The notes below the pieces were generated by a model. The model was not told the DNA's origin and did no database searches. It saw only the letters and a list, made by a program, of their open reading frames with translations. Below, piece by piece: positions 7,475-17,738 of a stretch of 33,585 bases of DNA; within the stretch, counting starts at the first letter, position 1, and the number at the start of each line of letters is the position of its first letter. The position numbers and the translations under genes are program-made. Location of the stretch: the NCBI RefSeq assembly GCF_902806485.1, contig NZ_CADCWT010000024.1:1-33585 (forward strand), given 5' to 3'. This DNA comes from Candidatus Frankia alpina (GTDB lineage: Bacteria > Actinomycetota > Actinomycetes > Frankiales > Frankiaceae).

Positions 7475-8854
7475 TCAGGCCCAGCCCGCCGACCCCGGCC
7501 CGTCCGCCCGGTAGCCGCCCGGGGCGCCGTAGCCGCCGGTGTCGTCGGCGTCGCGCGGGCCGAGGGGGCGCGGCACCGGCCGCCGCCGGTGCGGGTCGCC
7601 CGCCGGTCCGCCGTAGCGGCCGCCGTTCGGTCCCTGCTCGTCCAGCGGCCCGGTCTCGTTCAGCGGCCCGTTCTCGAGCCCTGGCACGGAGTCGAACTCC
7701 CCGGTGAACGGCTCGGCGTAGCGGCCGTCGTAGGGCGTTGGCTGGCTGCCGTTGCCGTAGCGCTGATCGGGGTAGTCGTAGTCGCCGTGCCGGTCGTCGG
7801 CCGCCGGGTAGCCCCGCGGGCCGGGCGCCACGCCGCGGCCGCGGTCGGCCGGACGATCACGTGGGCCCCACCCACTTCGGTCGTCCCGGCGGTTCCGGCC
7901 GTCATGGCGGTGGCCGTCATGGTGGTCGTCGTAGTCGTCGGGTTCCTGGGGCGTGTTGGCGTCGTCGGGGAGCAACCCGCGCTGGGCGGCGTCGAGGTGC
8001 TTCATCCGGTCGAGCACCTCGTCCGCGGTCGGCTGTTCGATCGCGTCGACGAGCCGACCGTCCGCGAGGAAGATCACCTCGTCCGAGTAGGAGGCGGCCG
8101 TGGCGTCGTGCGTCACCATGACGATCGTCTGCCCGAGCTCGGTGACCGAGTCCCGCAGGAACGACAGCACCTCGGCCCCCGAGCGCGAGTCCAGGTTGCC
8201 GGTCGGTTCATCGGCGAAGATGATCTCGGGTCGGGTGGCGAGGGCGCGGGCGCAGGCGACCCGTTGCTGCTGACCACCGGACAGCTCGCTCGGCCGGTGC
8301 CGCAGCCGGGGGGCGAGGCCGACCGCGTCGACCACGGTGCGCATCCAGGCCTGGTCGGGGGAGCGGCCTGCGATGCTCAGCGGCAGCGTGATGTTCTCCG
8401 CCGCGGTCAGCGTCGGCAGCAGGTTGTACTGCTGGAAGATGAAACCGATCCGGTCCCGGCGCAGTCGGGTGAGCTCCCTGTCCGACAGCCGCGACAGGTC
8501 GACGTCGCCGATGAACACCCGCCCGCGGGTCACCGTGTCCAGGCCGGCCAGGCAGTGCATGAGCGTGGACTTCCCGGAGCCGGACGGCCCCATGATCGCC
8601 GTGAAGCGGCCGCGGGGGAAGTCCAGATCGATTCCGCGCAGCGCCGTGACGGTGGTGTCTCCGGTGCCGTAGACCTTCGTCAGCCGATCGGCCCGTGCCG
8701 CCGGGACTGCGCCGCCGGTGCCGCCCGCAGCGGCCTGCTCGCGGCGGTCGTCTCCGCGCTCGGCGGTCCGCGCCACCCGCGGTGGGCGACCGCGCGGGGC
8801 GCCCTTGCCCGCGTCCTGCCTCCCACCTGGGGATGATTCGGTCCGTCGGGCCAT
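7475..8854 (-). CDS. ABC transporter ATP-binding protein, MacB/LolD type, with disordered C-tail
   Basis: The 459-residue protein has an N-terminal basic extension of about 50 residues and then a complete ATPase domain. Walker [10 protein letters not shown] is at 89-97, the Q-loop at 141-142, the signature LSGGQQQR at 191-198, Walker B IIFADE at 211-216 and the switch His at 249. The order and spacing are those of the LolD/MacB group that partners FtsX-like permeases. From about residue 305 there is a 150-residue tail rich in Asp, His, Arg, Gly and Pro, with no recognised domain and much longer than in typical LolD proteins. The ATG at 8854 is preceded by GGAGAGGA. It is cotranscribed with the permease gene. 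Confidence 0.9.
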   Translation of the reverse strand: MARRTESSPGGRQDAGKGAPRGRPPRVARTAERGDDRREQAAAGGTGGAVPAARADRLTKVYGTGDTTVTALRGIDLDFPRGRFTAIMGPSGSGKSTLMHCLAGLDTVTRGRVFIGDVDLSRLSDRELTRLRRDRIGFIFQQYNLLPTLTAAENITLPLSIAGRSPDQAWMRTVVDAVGLAPRLRHRPSELSGGQQQRVACARALATRPEIIFADEPTGNLDSRSGAEVLSFLRDSVTELGQTIVMVTHDATAASYSDEVIFLADGRLVDAIEQPTADEVLDRMKHLDAAQRGLLPDDANTPQEPDDYDDHHDGHRHDGRNRRDDRSGWGPRDRPADRGRGVAPGPRGYPAADDRHGDYDYPDQRYGNGSQPTPYDGRYAEPFTGEFDSVPGLENGPLNETGPLDEQGPNGGRYGGPAGDPHRRRPVPRPLGPRDADDTGGYGAPGGYRADGPGSAGWA

Positions 8855-9110
8855 CGTGACGTCCTCTCCTCATGCGCTCGGTGCGTCTGGCGATGCCTCT
8901 GCCCGCCGCTGGGGGCGGGACCGTTCCATCGTCCTCTGTAGATGTTTCGGCACGCGGGCTGCCGCGCTCGGCGGGATCCGGCCCTCGGCCGCTCCGCCTG
9001 GATCCCCCTGATCGTGCCGTCGGAGTCCTCAACGATCCAAGGATGATCGGCATCTCGGGATTGATCCGGAATCCCGGGACACCGCCGCATTCCTCTCATC
9101 GTTACTCCAT

Positions 9111-9140
9111 GTTCTCCGCCGCCGGGTTCTCCGCCGCCGG
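9111..9140. repeat. Perfect 15-bp tandem duplication
   Basis: GTTCTCCGCCGCCGG occurs twice head to tail (9111-9125 and 9126-9140), about 20 bp beyond the stop of the RecB-like gene. Its second copy contributes one arm of the candidate hairpin at 9134-9156. Confidence 0.8.
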
Positions 9141-9156
9141 CGTCGTCCCCCGGCGG
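9134..9156 (-). terminator. Weak stem-loop after the RecB-like gene
   Basis: CCGCCGG (9134-9140) pairs with CCGGCGG (9150-9156) across a 9-nt loop, just past the stop of the leftward nuclease gene. The stem is only 7 bp and lacks a T-tract, so the call is tentative. Confidence 0.3.
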
Positions 9157-9159
9157 GGC

Positions 9160-10122
9160 TCAGCCCTCGGCCTCGCAGACCGCCGGGGCCGCCTCGTCGA
9201 GGGGGACCGCGGGCGCCTGCTGGGGCAGCGGCGGCGGCGTGCCGCCGAACGCCGGGCACAGCGCCTGGTGGTGGCACCAGGAGCACAGGCGGTTCGGCGT
9301 GGCCCGCCAGTCTCCGGTGCGGTGGGCGCGGTCGATCGCCGCCCACAGCGCCTCGATCCGCCGCTCGGTGGCCCGCAGATCCGCCTCGTCCGGGGTGGCC
9401 CGCAGCCAGGTGCGATCGCCGAGGTAGTACAGGCGCAGCTCCCGGGGGATCACGCCGCGGATCCGCCACAGCAACAGGGCGTAGAACCGCATCTGGAACA
9501 TCGCCGAGCCCTCGAAGGCCGGGCCCGGCGAGCGGCCGGTCTTGTAGTCGACCACCCGCAGGGCCGGGCCCTGCGCGGTCGACGCCTCGTCGAGCCGATC
9601 CACGTAGCCGCGCAACCGCAACCCGGAGTCGAGCACATGCTCCACGTAGAGCTCACGGGCCGATGGGGCGAGCCGGGCCGGATCCTCCAGCGCGAAGTAC
9701 CCGGCGAGCAGCTCGCGCGCCGAATCCAGCCAGGCGGCCAGCGCGTCCGGGCCGTCGAAGAGCGCCTCGACCGCCGGCTCCCGTTCACGCAGCGCCTGCC
9801 AGGCCGGCTCGACCAGCGTGCGCGCCGCCTCGAGGGTCCGCCCGGCCGGGGGCAGGTCGAACAGGTTCTCCAGCACCGAGTGCACGACAGTCCCGCGGCT
9901 GGCCGCCTCGCTCGGCGGTTCGGGCAGCCGGTCGACGACGCGGAAGCGGTAGCGCAGCGGGCAGTTGACGAAGTCGGCCGCCCGCGACGGCGACAGCGAA
10001 CCGATCAGCGGCCGGTCGGCGCTGCGCGGGCCGGCCGGCGCAGCGGCCGGCGGCGGCGCCGCGGTGGGCGGCGCCGAGAAACCGCTGGATGCCGCGGAAC
10101 CGGGCGGCGGCGTCGTGGTCAT
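9160..10122 (-). CDS. RecB-family PD-(D/E)XK nuclease with Fe-S cysteines
   Basis: The 320-residue protein belongs to the RecB/AddB/Cas4-like nuclease family (mycobacterial counterpart Rv2119). After a Pro/Ala-rich lead the motifs run in order: LSPSRAADFVNCPLRYRF with Cys54, GTVVHSVLENLF with His81, GYVDRLD with Asp175, VVDYKTGR with Asp192 and Lys194, then QMRFYALLL (QxxxY type). Cys280, Cys283 and Cys289 close the protein. The one-plus-three cysteine pattern is that of a 4Fe-4S cluster in this family, and the catalytic residues are complete. A DNA-repair role is likely. No helicase domain is present. The ATG has no SD but sits 6 nt after TAGGGT, suggesting a leaderless mRNA, and upstream of that is a damage-promoter-like motif. 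Confidence 0.85.
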   Translation of the reverse strand: MTTTPPPGSAASSGFSAPPTAAPPPAAAPAGPRSADRPLIGSLSPSRAADFVNCPLRYRFRVVDRLPEPPSEAASRGTVVHSVLENLFDLPPAGRTLEAARTLVEPAWQALREREPAVEALFDGPDALAAWLDSARELLAGYFALEDPARLAPSARELYVEHVLDSGLRLRGYVDRLDEASTAQGPALRVVDYKTGRSPGPAFEGSAMFQMRFYALLLWRIRGVIPRELRLYYLGDRTWLRATPDEADLRATERRIEALWAAIDRAHRTGDWRATPNRLCSWCHHQALCPAFGGTPPPLPQQAPAVPLDEAAPAVCEAEG

Positions 10123-10128
10123 GTCCCG

Positions 10129-10151
10129 ACCCTAGAACCCGCCTCCGACAC
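10129..10151 (-). promoter_or_regulatory. PafBC/RecA-NDp-like promoter of the RecB-family gene
   Basis: Reading the minus strand from 10151, the sequence is GTGTCGGAG, 8 nt, then TAGGGT, 6 nt, then the ATG. The published damage-response motif recognised by PafBC is TTGTCRGTG-N8-TANNNT. Seven of nine bases, the exact spacer and the -10 match. The ATG placement implies a leaderless transcript. Confidence 0.5.
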
Positions 10152-10317
10152 TCCCGTGGGTCGGTCCCGACCGCCGGCGGCGGCGCCTCGCGTGGCCTGG
10201 TCGCGGGGCGTCCGAGTGGGCACCGGCGCGCCGCGCCCGGGCGACGTCACGGCCCCGCCCCACCTCCGCTGGTCACAGGCGTGGACAGGGCCGGCAGACG
10301 CGGCCGGATCTGGTCCG

Positions 10318-10323
10318 TAGCAT
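10318..10323 (+). promoter_or_regulatory. -10 element of a leaderless M50 protease mRNA
   Basis: TAGCAT ends 7 nt before ATG 10331 and no SD precedes the ATG. This fits a transcript starting at or next to the start codon. There is no clear -35. Confidence 0.5.
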
Positions 10324-10330
10324 CGGTTCC

Positions 10331-12636
<2,306 letters not shown>

Positions 12637-12753
12637 GGCGGGCCGCGAAGCGGGCCACGGCTCGTGCGTCGGCGGCGGATGCGGGGGAGAGCGTCTACCT
12701 GTTCCCATGCACACCCCCCCCGATCGGCCCGGCCGTGGGGTCACCGCAGGGCG

Positions 12754-13074
12754 TCAGCCCAGCGGACCGCCGGCCTCCAGGGTGCCGTCCGGGCGCTCGA
12801 CGTAGATGCACGTCCCGGGGCACTCGTCGGCCGCGTCGACGACCGCGTCCACCAAGGGGAGGGGCACCGGCACGTACGCTCCGCCGGTCGTCTGGAGCTC
12901 GCCGGCATCGTCCTTGACGTAGGCCAGCCCGTCGACGTCGAACTCGAAGACGCTCGGGGCGAGCTGGACGCACAGACCGTCGCCGGTGCACGCGTCCTGG
13001 TCGACCCGCACGCGCAGGCCCGCCGAAACGCCCGGCTTCGCTGGAGTTGCCACAGGGCTCCGATCTTCTGTCAC
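12754..13074 (-). CDS. Ferredoxin, single Fe-S cluster (3Fe-4S/4Fe-4S type)
   Basis: The 106-residue protein has the fold pattern of small actinobacterial ferredoxins: [20 protein letters not shown] with Cys29 and Cys35, an acidic middle, and DECPGTC with Cys85 and Cys89. Homologues with this spacing often carry one 3Fe-4S cluster and donate electrons to cytochromes P450 or other oxygenases. The partner is not visible here. GTG 13074 is preferred over the adjacent ATG 13077, because TACGGT ends exactly 6 nt before the GTG, as in other leaderless genes of this window, and neither start has an SD. It is divergent from mpa, a pairing found in other actinobacteria. An insertion between the two cysteine pairs makes it slightly longer than usual. 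Confidence 0.85.
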   Translation of the reverse strand: MTEDRSPVATPAKPGVSAGLRVRVDQDACTGDGLCVQLAPSVFEFDVDGLAYVKDDAGELQTTGGAYVPVPLPLVDAVVDAADECPGTCIYVERPDGTLEAGGPLG

Positions 13075-13080
13075 CATGGC

Positions 13081-13101
13081 ACCGTAACCCGCTGTTTACG
13101 G
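13081..13101 (-). promoter_or_regulatory. Ferredoxin -10 element overlapped by an inverted repeat
   Basis: TACGGT (13086-13081 on the minus strand) lies 6 nt before GTG 13074. It is overlapped by a perfect 6-bp inverted repeat, CCGTAA-N8-TTACGG (13082-13101). A dyad covering a -10 box is a typical place for a repressor. Confidence 0.4.
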
Positions 13102-13152
13102 CAAAGCTCGGTCGTCCTTGCGTGACCGGCCTGCCAGCGGCGGTCACAACGG

Positions 13153-13158
13153 TAGTGT
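13153..13158 (+). promoter_or_regulatory. Candidate -10 element of mpa
   Basis: TAGTGT lies 38 bp upstream of the mpa GTG. A start of transcription near 13165 would give a leader of about 30 nt carrying the GGAGG ribosome-binding site. The same hexamer serves pup. No -35 is evident. Confidence 0.4.
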
Positions 13159-13196
13159 GGGTGCGTCCCGGTCAGCACGGGGGAGGTGGAGGCGCA

Positions 13197-15002
13197 GTGT
13201 CCGGTCCCCGTTCGGGCTCTGGCTCCGGTGGGAGCACGGGTCGTCCAGGTGATGCCGAATCACAGCGGTCGGCGTACGAGAAGGAAGCACACGAGCTCAC
13301 GACGCAGGTCGCCTTCCTGGAAGAGGAAGTGGCCATGCTGCGGCGCAGGTTGTCCGAATCGCCCAGGCAGGTCAGGGTGCTGGAGGAGCGCCTCGCGGAG
13401 ATCCAGGCCGAGCTGTCGTCCGCCACGGGACAGAACGACAGACTCGTCGCCACCCTCCGAGAGGCGCGCGACCAGATCGTCACCCTGAAGGAGGAGGTCG
13501 ACAGACTCGCGCAGCCGCCAAGTGGCTACGGGATCTTCGTCTCCCGGTATGACGACGGCACCGTCGACGTGTTCACTCAGGGCAGAAAGCTCCGAGTGAC
13601 CGTGTCGCCGAGTGTCGACGTCGGATCGCTCTTGCCCGGCCAGGAAGTCATGCTCAACGAGGCCCTCAATGTTGTCGAGGCGCGATCGTTCGAGCGGCAG
13701 GGTGAGATCGTCCTGCTCAAGGAGGTCCTCGAAAGCGGTGACCGAGCACTGGTGATCGGTCATACGGACGAGGAGCGGGTGGTCATGCTGGCCCAGCCGC
13801 TGCTCGACGGTCCGATCCGCGTGGGGGACTCGTTGTTGATCGAGCCCCGCTCCGGCTACGCCTTCGAGCGGGTCCCGAAGTCCGAGGTCGAGGAGCTCGT
13901 GCTCGAAGAGGTCCCGGACATCGGGTACGAGCAGATCGGCGGGCTGAAGAGCCAGATCGAGTCGATCCGCGACTCGGTGGAGCTGCCGTTCCTGCACAAG
14001 GAGCTCTACCGGGAGCATCAGCTCAAGCCGCCGAAGGGTGTGCTGCTCTACGGCCCACCCGGCTGCGGCAAGACGTTGATCGCGAAGGCGGTCGCCAACT
14101 CGTTGGCCAAGAAGGTTGAGGCGATCACCGGCCAGGGCAACGGCCGGGCCTTCTTCCTCAACATCAAGGGCCCCGAGCTGCTCAACAAATTCGTCGGCGA
14201 GACCGAGCGGCAGATCCGGTTGGTGTTCCAGCGGGCGCGCGAGAAGGCGTCCGAGGGGATGCCGGTGATCGTGTTCTTCGACGAGATGGACTCGATCTTC
14301 CGGACCCGAGGCTCGGGCGTGTCCTCGGACGTGGAGAACACGATCGTCCCGCAGCTGCTCAGCGAGATCGACGGCGTCGAGCAGCTCGAGAACGTGATCG
14401 TGATCGGCGCGTCCAACCGCGAGGACATGATCGATCCGGCGATCCTGCGGCCGGGACGGCTCGACGTGAAGATCAAGGTGGAGCGCCCCGACGCCGAGGC
14501 GGCCCGCGACATCTTCGCCAAGTACGTCGTGACCAGCCTGCCGCTCTACCCGGATGACCTCGCCGAGTTCGAGGGCAACCGGGAGGCCACGGTTGCCGCG
14601 ATGATCCAGCGCGTCGTCGAGCGGATGTACGCGGAGAGCGAGGAGAACCGCTTCCTCGAGGTGACCTACGCCAATGGTGACAAGGAGGTCCTGTACTTCA
14701 AGGACTTCAACTCGGGCGCGATGATCGAGAACATCGTCGCTCGCGCCAAGAAGATGTCGGTCAAGGCGCACATCGAGGGCGGCCTCAAGGGTCTGCGCAT
14801 GCAGTACCTGCTCGCCGCCTGCTTGGACGAGTTCAAGGAGAACGAGGACCTGCCGAACACGACCAACCCGGACGACTGGGCCCGGATCTCCGGCAAGAAG
14901 GGCGAGCGGATCGTCTACATCCGCACGCTCGTCACCGGAACGAAGGGCACCGAAGCCGGCCGCTCCATCGACACCATCGCGAACACCGGCCAGTACCTGT
15001 AA
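13197..15002 (+). CDS. mpa: Proteasome-activating AAA ATPase (Mpa/ARC)
   Basis: This 601-residue unfoldase captures pupylated proteins and threads them into the 20S chamber. A Gly/Ser-rich lead is followed by a coiled coil (about 25-105) that binds Pup, then tandem OB folds (about 105-255), then the AAA domain. Walker A GPPGCGKT is at 286-293, the pore loop region holds [14 protein letters not shown], Walker B is VIVFFDE at 357-363, and RPGR follows. The protein ends in GQYL, the penultimate-tyrosine motif that docks on the alpha-ring. GTG 13197 is chosen because GGAGG sits 4 nt upstream and the length matches Mpa/ARC (about 590-610). Two hairpins follow the stop, separating it from dop. Confidence 0.97.
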   Translation: MSGPRSGSGSGGSTGRPGDAESQRSAYEKEAHELTTQVAFLEEEVAMLRRRLSESPRQVRVLEERLAEIQAELSSATGQNDRLVATLREARDQIVTLKEEVDRLAQPPSGYGIFVSRYDDGTVDVFTQGRKLRVTVSPSVDVGSLLPGQEVMLNEALNVVEARSFERQGEIVLLKEVLESGDRALVIGHTDEERVVMLAQPLLDGPIRVGDSLLIEPRSGYAFERVPKSEVEELVLEEVPDIGYEQIGGLKSQIESIRDSVELPFLHKELYREHQLKPPKGVLLYGPPGCGKTLIAKAVANSLAKKVEAITGQGNGRAFFLNIKGPELLNKFVGETERQIRLVFQRAREKASEGMPVIVFFDEMDSIFRTRGSGVSSDVENTIVPQLLSEIDGVEQLENVIVIGASNREDMIDPAILRPGRLDVKIKVERPDAEAARDIFAKYVVTSLPLYPDDLAEFEGNREATVAAMIQRVVERMYAESEENRFLEVTYANGDKEVLYFKDFNSGAMIENIVARAKKMSVKAHIEGGLKGLRMQYLLAACLDEFKENEDLPNTTNPDDWARISGKKGERIVYIRTLVTGTKGTEAGRSIDTIANTGQYL

Positions 15003-15028
15003 CGGCCGGCGGACCCCGCCGCGCGGTT

Positions 15029-15062
15029 CCACCGCGGTCGTGCTGCGACGCGACCGCGGTGG
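15029..15062 (+). terminator. First stem-loop after mpa
   Basis: A perfect 12-bp stem (15029-15040 with 15051-15062) has a 10-nt loop, 26 bp after the mpa stop. It is GC-rich with no T-tract. Confidence 0.6.
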
Positions 15063-15077
15063 GCTGCATGCACCCCA

Positions 15078-15117
15078 CCAAGGCACCCGGGACCCAAGTG
15101 GTCCCCGGGTGCCTTGG
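15078..15117 (+). terminator. Second stem-loop after mpa
   Basis: A perfect 14-bp stem (15078-15091 with 15104-15117) encloses a 12-nt loop that can add 4 bp with a bulge. Together with the hairpin just upstream it should stop mpa transcription before dop. Confidence 0.7.
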
Positions 15118-15307
15118 CATGCGCCGGACCAGCCAGGGACCGCCCCCAGGAGGGCTCGGGCCGCCGACGAGGAGCTGGCACCGAGGTGCGCAGCCCACCT
15201 ACGTGGGGCGCCCCGGCCTGCCGGTTGCGGCGCGATCCGGCGCCGGACTCGGGTGCCCCCGATCGGGGGATCGCCGCCCGCGGGCGGGTCCGGCTCGGTG
15301 CTTGCCA

Positions 15308-15329
15308 CGTGGATCCGCGCGGATCCACG
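15308..15329. promoter_or_regulatory. Perfect 22-bp palindrome upstream of dop
   Basis: Two 11-bp half-sites abut without spacer (15308-15318 and 15319-15329), each containing GGATCC. The centre lies about 100 bp before the dop start and about 80 bp before its -10. This is a plausible operator for a dimeric regulator, or a short cruciform. The rest of 15118-15407 shows no gene. Confidence 0.45.
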
Positions 15330-15407
15330 CCGGGCCCAACAGGGTCGCACGCATCGCCCAGAACAAACAAGGCGGACGTCCGGCCAACCGACTGCCCGCC
15401 CAGCACC

Positions 15408-15413
15408 TACGCT
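15408..15413 (+). promoter_or_regulatory. -10 element of a leaderless dop mRNA
   Basis: TACGCT ends 6 nt before GTG 15420, and no SD precedes that codon. This supports both the start choice and leaderless expression. Confidence 0.5.
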
Positions 15414-15419
15414 TGCAGA

Positions 15420-16937
15420 GTGAGCGCGCGCCGGATCATGGGAATCGAGACCGAGTACGGGGTGTCGGTGCCCGGTCAGCCGAACACCAATCAGATGTTG
15501 GCCTCGTCGTTGGTGGTGAACTCCTATGCCAACAGAACGTCGTCCTCGGGCAGCCGCGCCCGGTGGGACTTCGAGGAGGAGTCGCCGTTGCGGGACGCGC
15601 GGGGCTTCGAGCTTCCCCGGGAGCCCGCGGTCGATCCCAGCGCGCCGGCCAACGAGGACGACCTGGGCCTCGCCAACGTCATCCTGACCAACGGGGCGCG
15701 GCTCTACGTCGACCATGCGCATCCGGAGTTCTCCTCGCCCGAGGTCACCAACCCGCGTGACGTCGTGCTGTGGGACAAGGCCGGCGAACGGGTGATGGCG
15801 GAGGCGGCGCGGCGCGCCCTGACGGTGCCGGGCGCCAAGCCCGTCTATCTTTACAAGAACAACACCGACAACAAGGGCGTCTCCTACGGCTGCCATGAGA
15901 ACTACCTCATGGCCCGGTCGACCCCGTTCGGGGAGATCGTCCGTAACCTCATCCCGTTCTTCGTCTCCCGTCAGGTCATCTGCGGCGCCGGCCGGGTCGG
16001 CCTCGGCGTCGACAGCCGCGAGGCCGGCTTCCAGATCAGTCAGCGGGCGGATTTCTTCGAGGTCGAGGTGGGCCTGGAGACGACGCTGAAGCGGCCGATC
16101 ATCAACACCAGGGACGAGCCGCACGCCGATCCGGAGAAATACCGCCGGCTGCACGTCATCATCGGCGACGCGAACATGAGCGAAGTCGCCACCTACCTGA
16201 AAGTGGGAACGACGTCGCTGGTCCTCGCCATGATCGAGGACGGCTGGTTCAGCGTCGACCTGTCCGTGGACGGCCCGGTGGCCGCGCTGCGGGCGATCTC
16301 GCACGACCCCTCACTCAAGCATCTGGTGACCCTGCGTGACGGCCGGGAGATGACCGGCGTGCAGCTGCAGATGGAGTACTTCGAGCAGGCCCGCAAGTAC
16401 GTGGAGAACCGGTTCGGCTCGGACGTCGACCCGCAGACCGCCGACATCCTCTCCCGCTGGGAGTCGGTCCTCGGCCGCCTCGAGGTCGACCCGATGAGCT
16501 GCGCCCGGGAACTTGACTGGGTGGCCAAGCTGTCGATCTTGGAGGGCTACCGCTCTCGTGACAGCCTGAACTGGGACTCGCCCCGCCTGGAGCTCGTCGA
16601 CCTGCAGTACCACGACGTGCGGCCGGAGAAGGGCCTGTACAACCGCCTCGTCGAGCGCGGCCGGTTTGACCTGGTCGTCAGCGAGGACGAGGTGACCCGG
16701 GCGATGACGGAGCCGCCGGAGGACACCCGGGCGTTCTTCCGCGGTCGCTGCCTCGCCCGCTACCCGCAGCAGGTTGCCGCGGCGTCGTGGGACTCGGTCA
16801 TCTTCGACATCGGCCGGGACTCCCTGCAGCGGGTGCCGACCCTGGAGCCGCTGCGGGGGACCAAGGCTCACGTCGGCGAGCTGCTGGACCGCTGCGCCAC
16901 CGCCGCGGACCTCGTCGACGCGCTGGCCGGTCGCTGA
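15420..16937 (+). CDS. dop: Depupylase/deamidase of Pup
   Basis: The 505-residue enzyme hydrolyses the isopeptide bond between Pup and its targets, and in many species also deamidates Pup-Gln. It is a glutamine-synthetase-like carboxylate-amine ligase fold. The start [16 protein letters not shown] supplies metal-binding Glu10 and Glu12. The stretch after it (about 20-80, including [20 protein letters not shown]) contains the Dop-loop absent from PafA. The block [17 protein letters not shown] gives the catalytic-region Asp98. Later motifs are [33 protein letters not shown] and [14 protein letters not shown]. The length matches mycobacterial Dop (about 500). Since Pup here already ends in Glu, depupylation is probably its main job. 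It lies 134 bp upstream of pup. Confidence 0.96.
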   Translation: MSARRIMGIETEYGVSVPGQPNTNQMLASSLVVNSYANRTSSSGSRARWDFEEESPLRDARGFELPREPAVDPSAPANEDDLGLANVILTNGARLYVDHAHPEFSSPEVTNPRDVVLWDKAGERVMAEAARRALTVPGAKPVYLYKNNTDNKGVSYGCHENYLMARSTPFGEIVRNLIPFFVSRQVICGAGRVGLGVDSREAGFQISQRADFFEVEVGLETTLKRPIINTRDEPHADPEKYRRLHVIIGDANMSEVATYLKVGTTSLVLAMIEDGWFSVDLSVDGPVAALRAISHDPSLKHLVTLRDGREMTGVQLQMEYFEQARKYVENRFGSDVDPQTADILSRWESVLGRLEVDPMSCARELDWVAKLSILEGYRSRDSLNWDSPRLELVDLQYHDVRPEKGLYNRLVERGRFDLVVSEDEVTRAMTEPPEDTRAFFRGRCLARYPQQVAAASWDSVIFDIGRDSLQRVPTLEPLRGTKAHVGELLDRCATAADLVDALAGR

Positions 16938-17021
16938 GCCGCGCGCATTGCGTCCTGGGCGGACGTCGCGACGAGACGGTCAGTTCGTGATGGAGTGGAC
17001 CTCTCACCGATCGGACTGATG

Positions 17022-17044
17022 GTGTCGGTGGGGCGGGATAGTGT
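17022..17044 (+). promoter_or_regulatory. PafBC/RecA-NDp-like promoter of pup
   Basis: GTGTCGGTG (17022-17030), 8 nt, TAGTGT (17039-17044). The known damage-response motif is TTGTCRGTG-N8-TANNNT, so this matches 8 of 9 bases plus the exact spacer and -10. Transcription should start near 17051, giving a short leader with the AAGGAGG site at 17060-17066 ahead of the pup ATG. Confidence 0.6.
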
Positions 17045-17071
17045 CGCGCCAGGCGATCGAAGGAGGGCTTC

Positions 17072-17290
17072 ATGGCCACCAGGGACAGCGGCGGCGGGCA
17101 GCAGCACACCAACCGGCGCGCGGACGAGGCCGATGAGGTCACGACCGAGGAGAGCGAGGCCTCCGACCTCAAGGAGCGCCACGAGAAGCTGTCCGAGGAC
17201 GTCGACTCGCTCCTCGACGAGATCGATGACGTCCTGGAGGAGAACGCCGAGGAGTTCGTGAAGGGCTACGTCCAGAAGGGCGGCGAGTGA
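17072..17290 (+). CDS. pup: Prokaryotic ubiquitin-like protein Pup
   Basis: This 72-residue, acidic, largely disordered tag is attached through its C-terminal Glu to lysines of proteins destined for the proteasome. Signature features are the polar N-terminal half (needed for engagement by Mpa), the amphipathic segment LKERHEKLSEDVDSLLDEID that binds the Mpa coiled coil, and the terminus EFVKGYVQKGGE. The last codon is GAG (Glu) rather than CAG (Gln), so the tag is made ready for ligation without deamidation by Dop. The start is clear: AAGGAGG 5 nt before ATG. A 13-bp hairpin follows 60 bp downstream, so pup is probably mainly monocistronic and can be made in excess over the proteasome. Confidence 0.97.
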   Translation: MATRDSGGGQQHTNRRADEADEVTTEESEASDLKERHEKLSEDVDSLLDEIDDVLEENAEEFVKGYVQKGGE

Positions 17291-17350
17291 CCGCGGGGCG
17301 CCTGCCTCGGCGTCGGCGGGGCTGAGTCTGCGCCGCGCGGACGGTTGGCC

Positions 17351-17380
17351 TCGGTGCCCCGGGCGGCCCCGGGGCACCGA
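17351..17380 (+). terminator. Strong stem-loop after pup
   Basis: A perfect 13-bp stem (17351-17363 with 17368-17380) has a 4-nt loop, 60 bp past the pup stop. It would separate pup from prcBA. Confidence 0.7.
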
Positions 17381-17738
17381 AGGTGCCTCCCGATCGTGGC
17401 GGCCGCCCCGTGTCATCGACCGCCACCGGTCGGGTCGCCCATCCGTGCGCCGCATGTCGCCCGCCGGTTCCGCCAGCGGGTGAGGTCGGATCGCGGGTGG
17501 TCCGCCGAGCCTCGCCGGATCGGCCGGGCGCCGGCGGACGGCCCCGAGAGGTGCTTCGTGGGCCGGCGCGGGCCGGGTCGCCCGCGGGAGGATCGCCGTC
17601 GATCACCCGGCCGGTCGCCCTGGCCGACCGCACCGGGAGGCGATGGCCCTATGTTGTGCTCACGCGCACGTCGCCCGCGGTTCCCGGAGACGATCGGGAC
17701 GCCGCGGCCCGTGTGACCGTCTATCGGAAGGGGGATGC
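17381..17738. other. Intergenic between pup hairpin and prcB
   Basis: About 360 bp with no convincing gene. Some actinobacteria have an extra gene between pup and prcB, but here the overlapping open frames are Arg/Pro-rich and lack starts with SD. A possible -10, TATGTT, lies at 17650-17655, about 85 bp before prcB. Confidence 0.4.

Larger units (their letters stand above)
8855..9159. other. Intergenic upstream of the ABC operon
   Basis: This 305-bp stretch between two leftward genes must hold the ABC operon promoter, but I find no clear -10/-35 pair. It contains the 15-bp tandem duplication at 9111-9140 and no credible gene. Confidence 0.4.

Noticed and set aside
6965..8836. 623-codon rightward frame opposite the ABC genes
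   Set aside because: It mirrors the ATPase and permease coding strands, and the composition is typical of a shadow frame.
13260..16304. A 1014-codon open frame antisense to mpa and dop
   Set aside because: The sense strand encodes two unmistakable proteins. The antisense frame is a codon-bias mirror with no start signal or motif.
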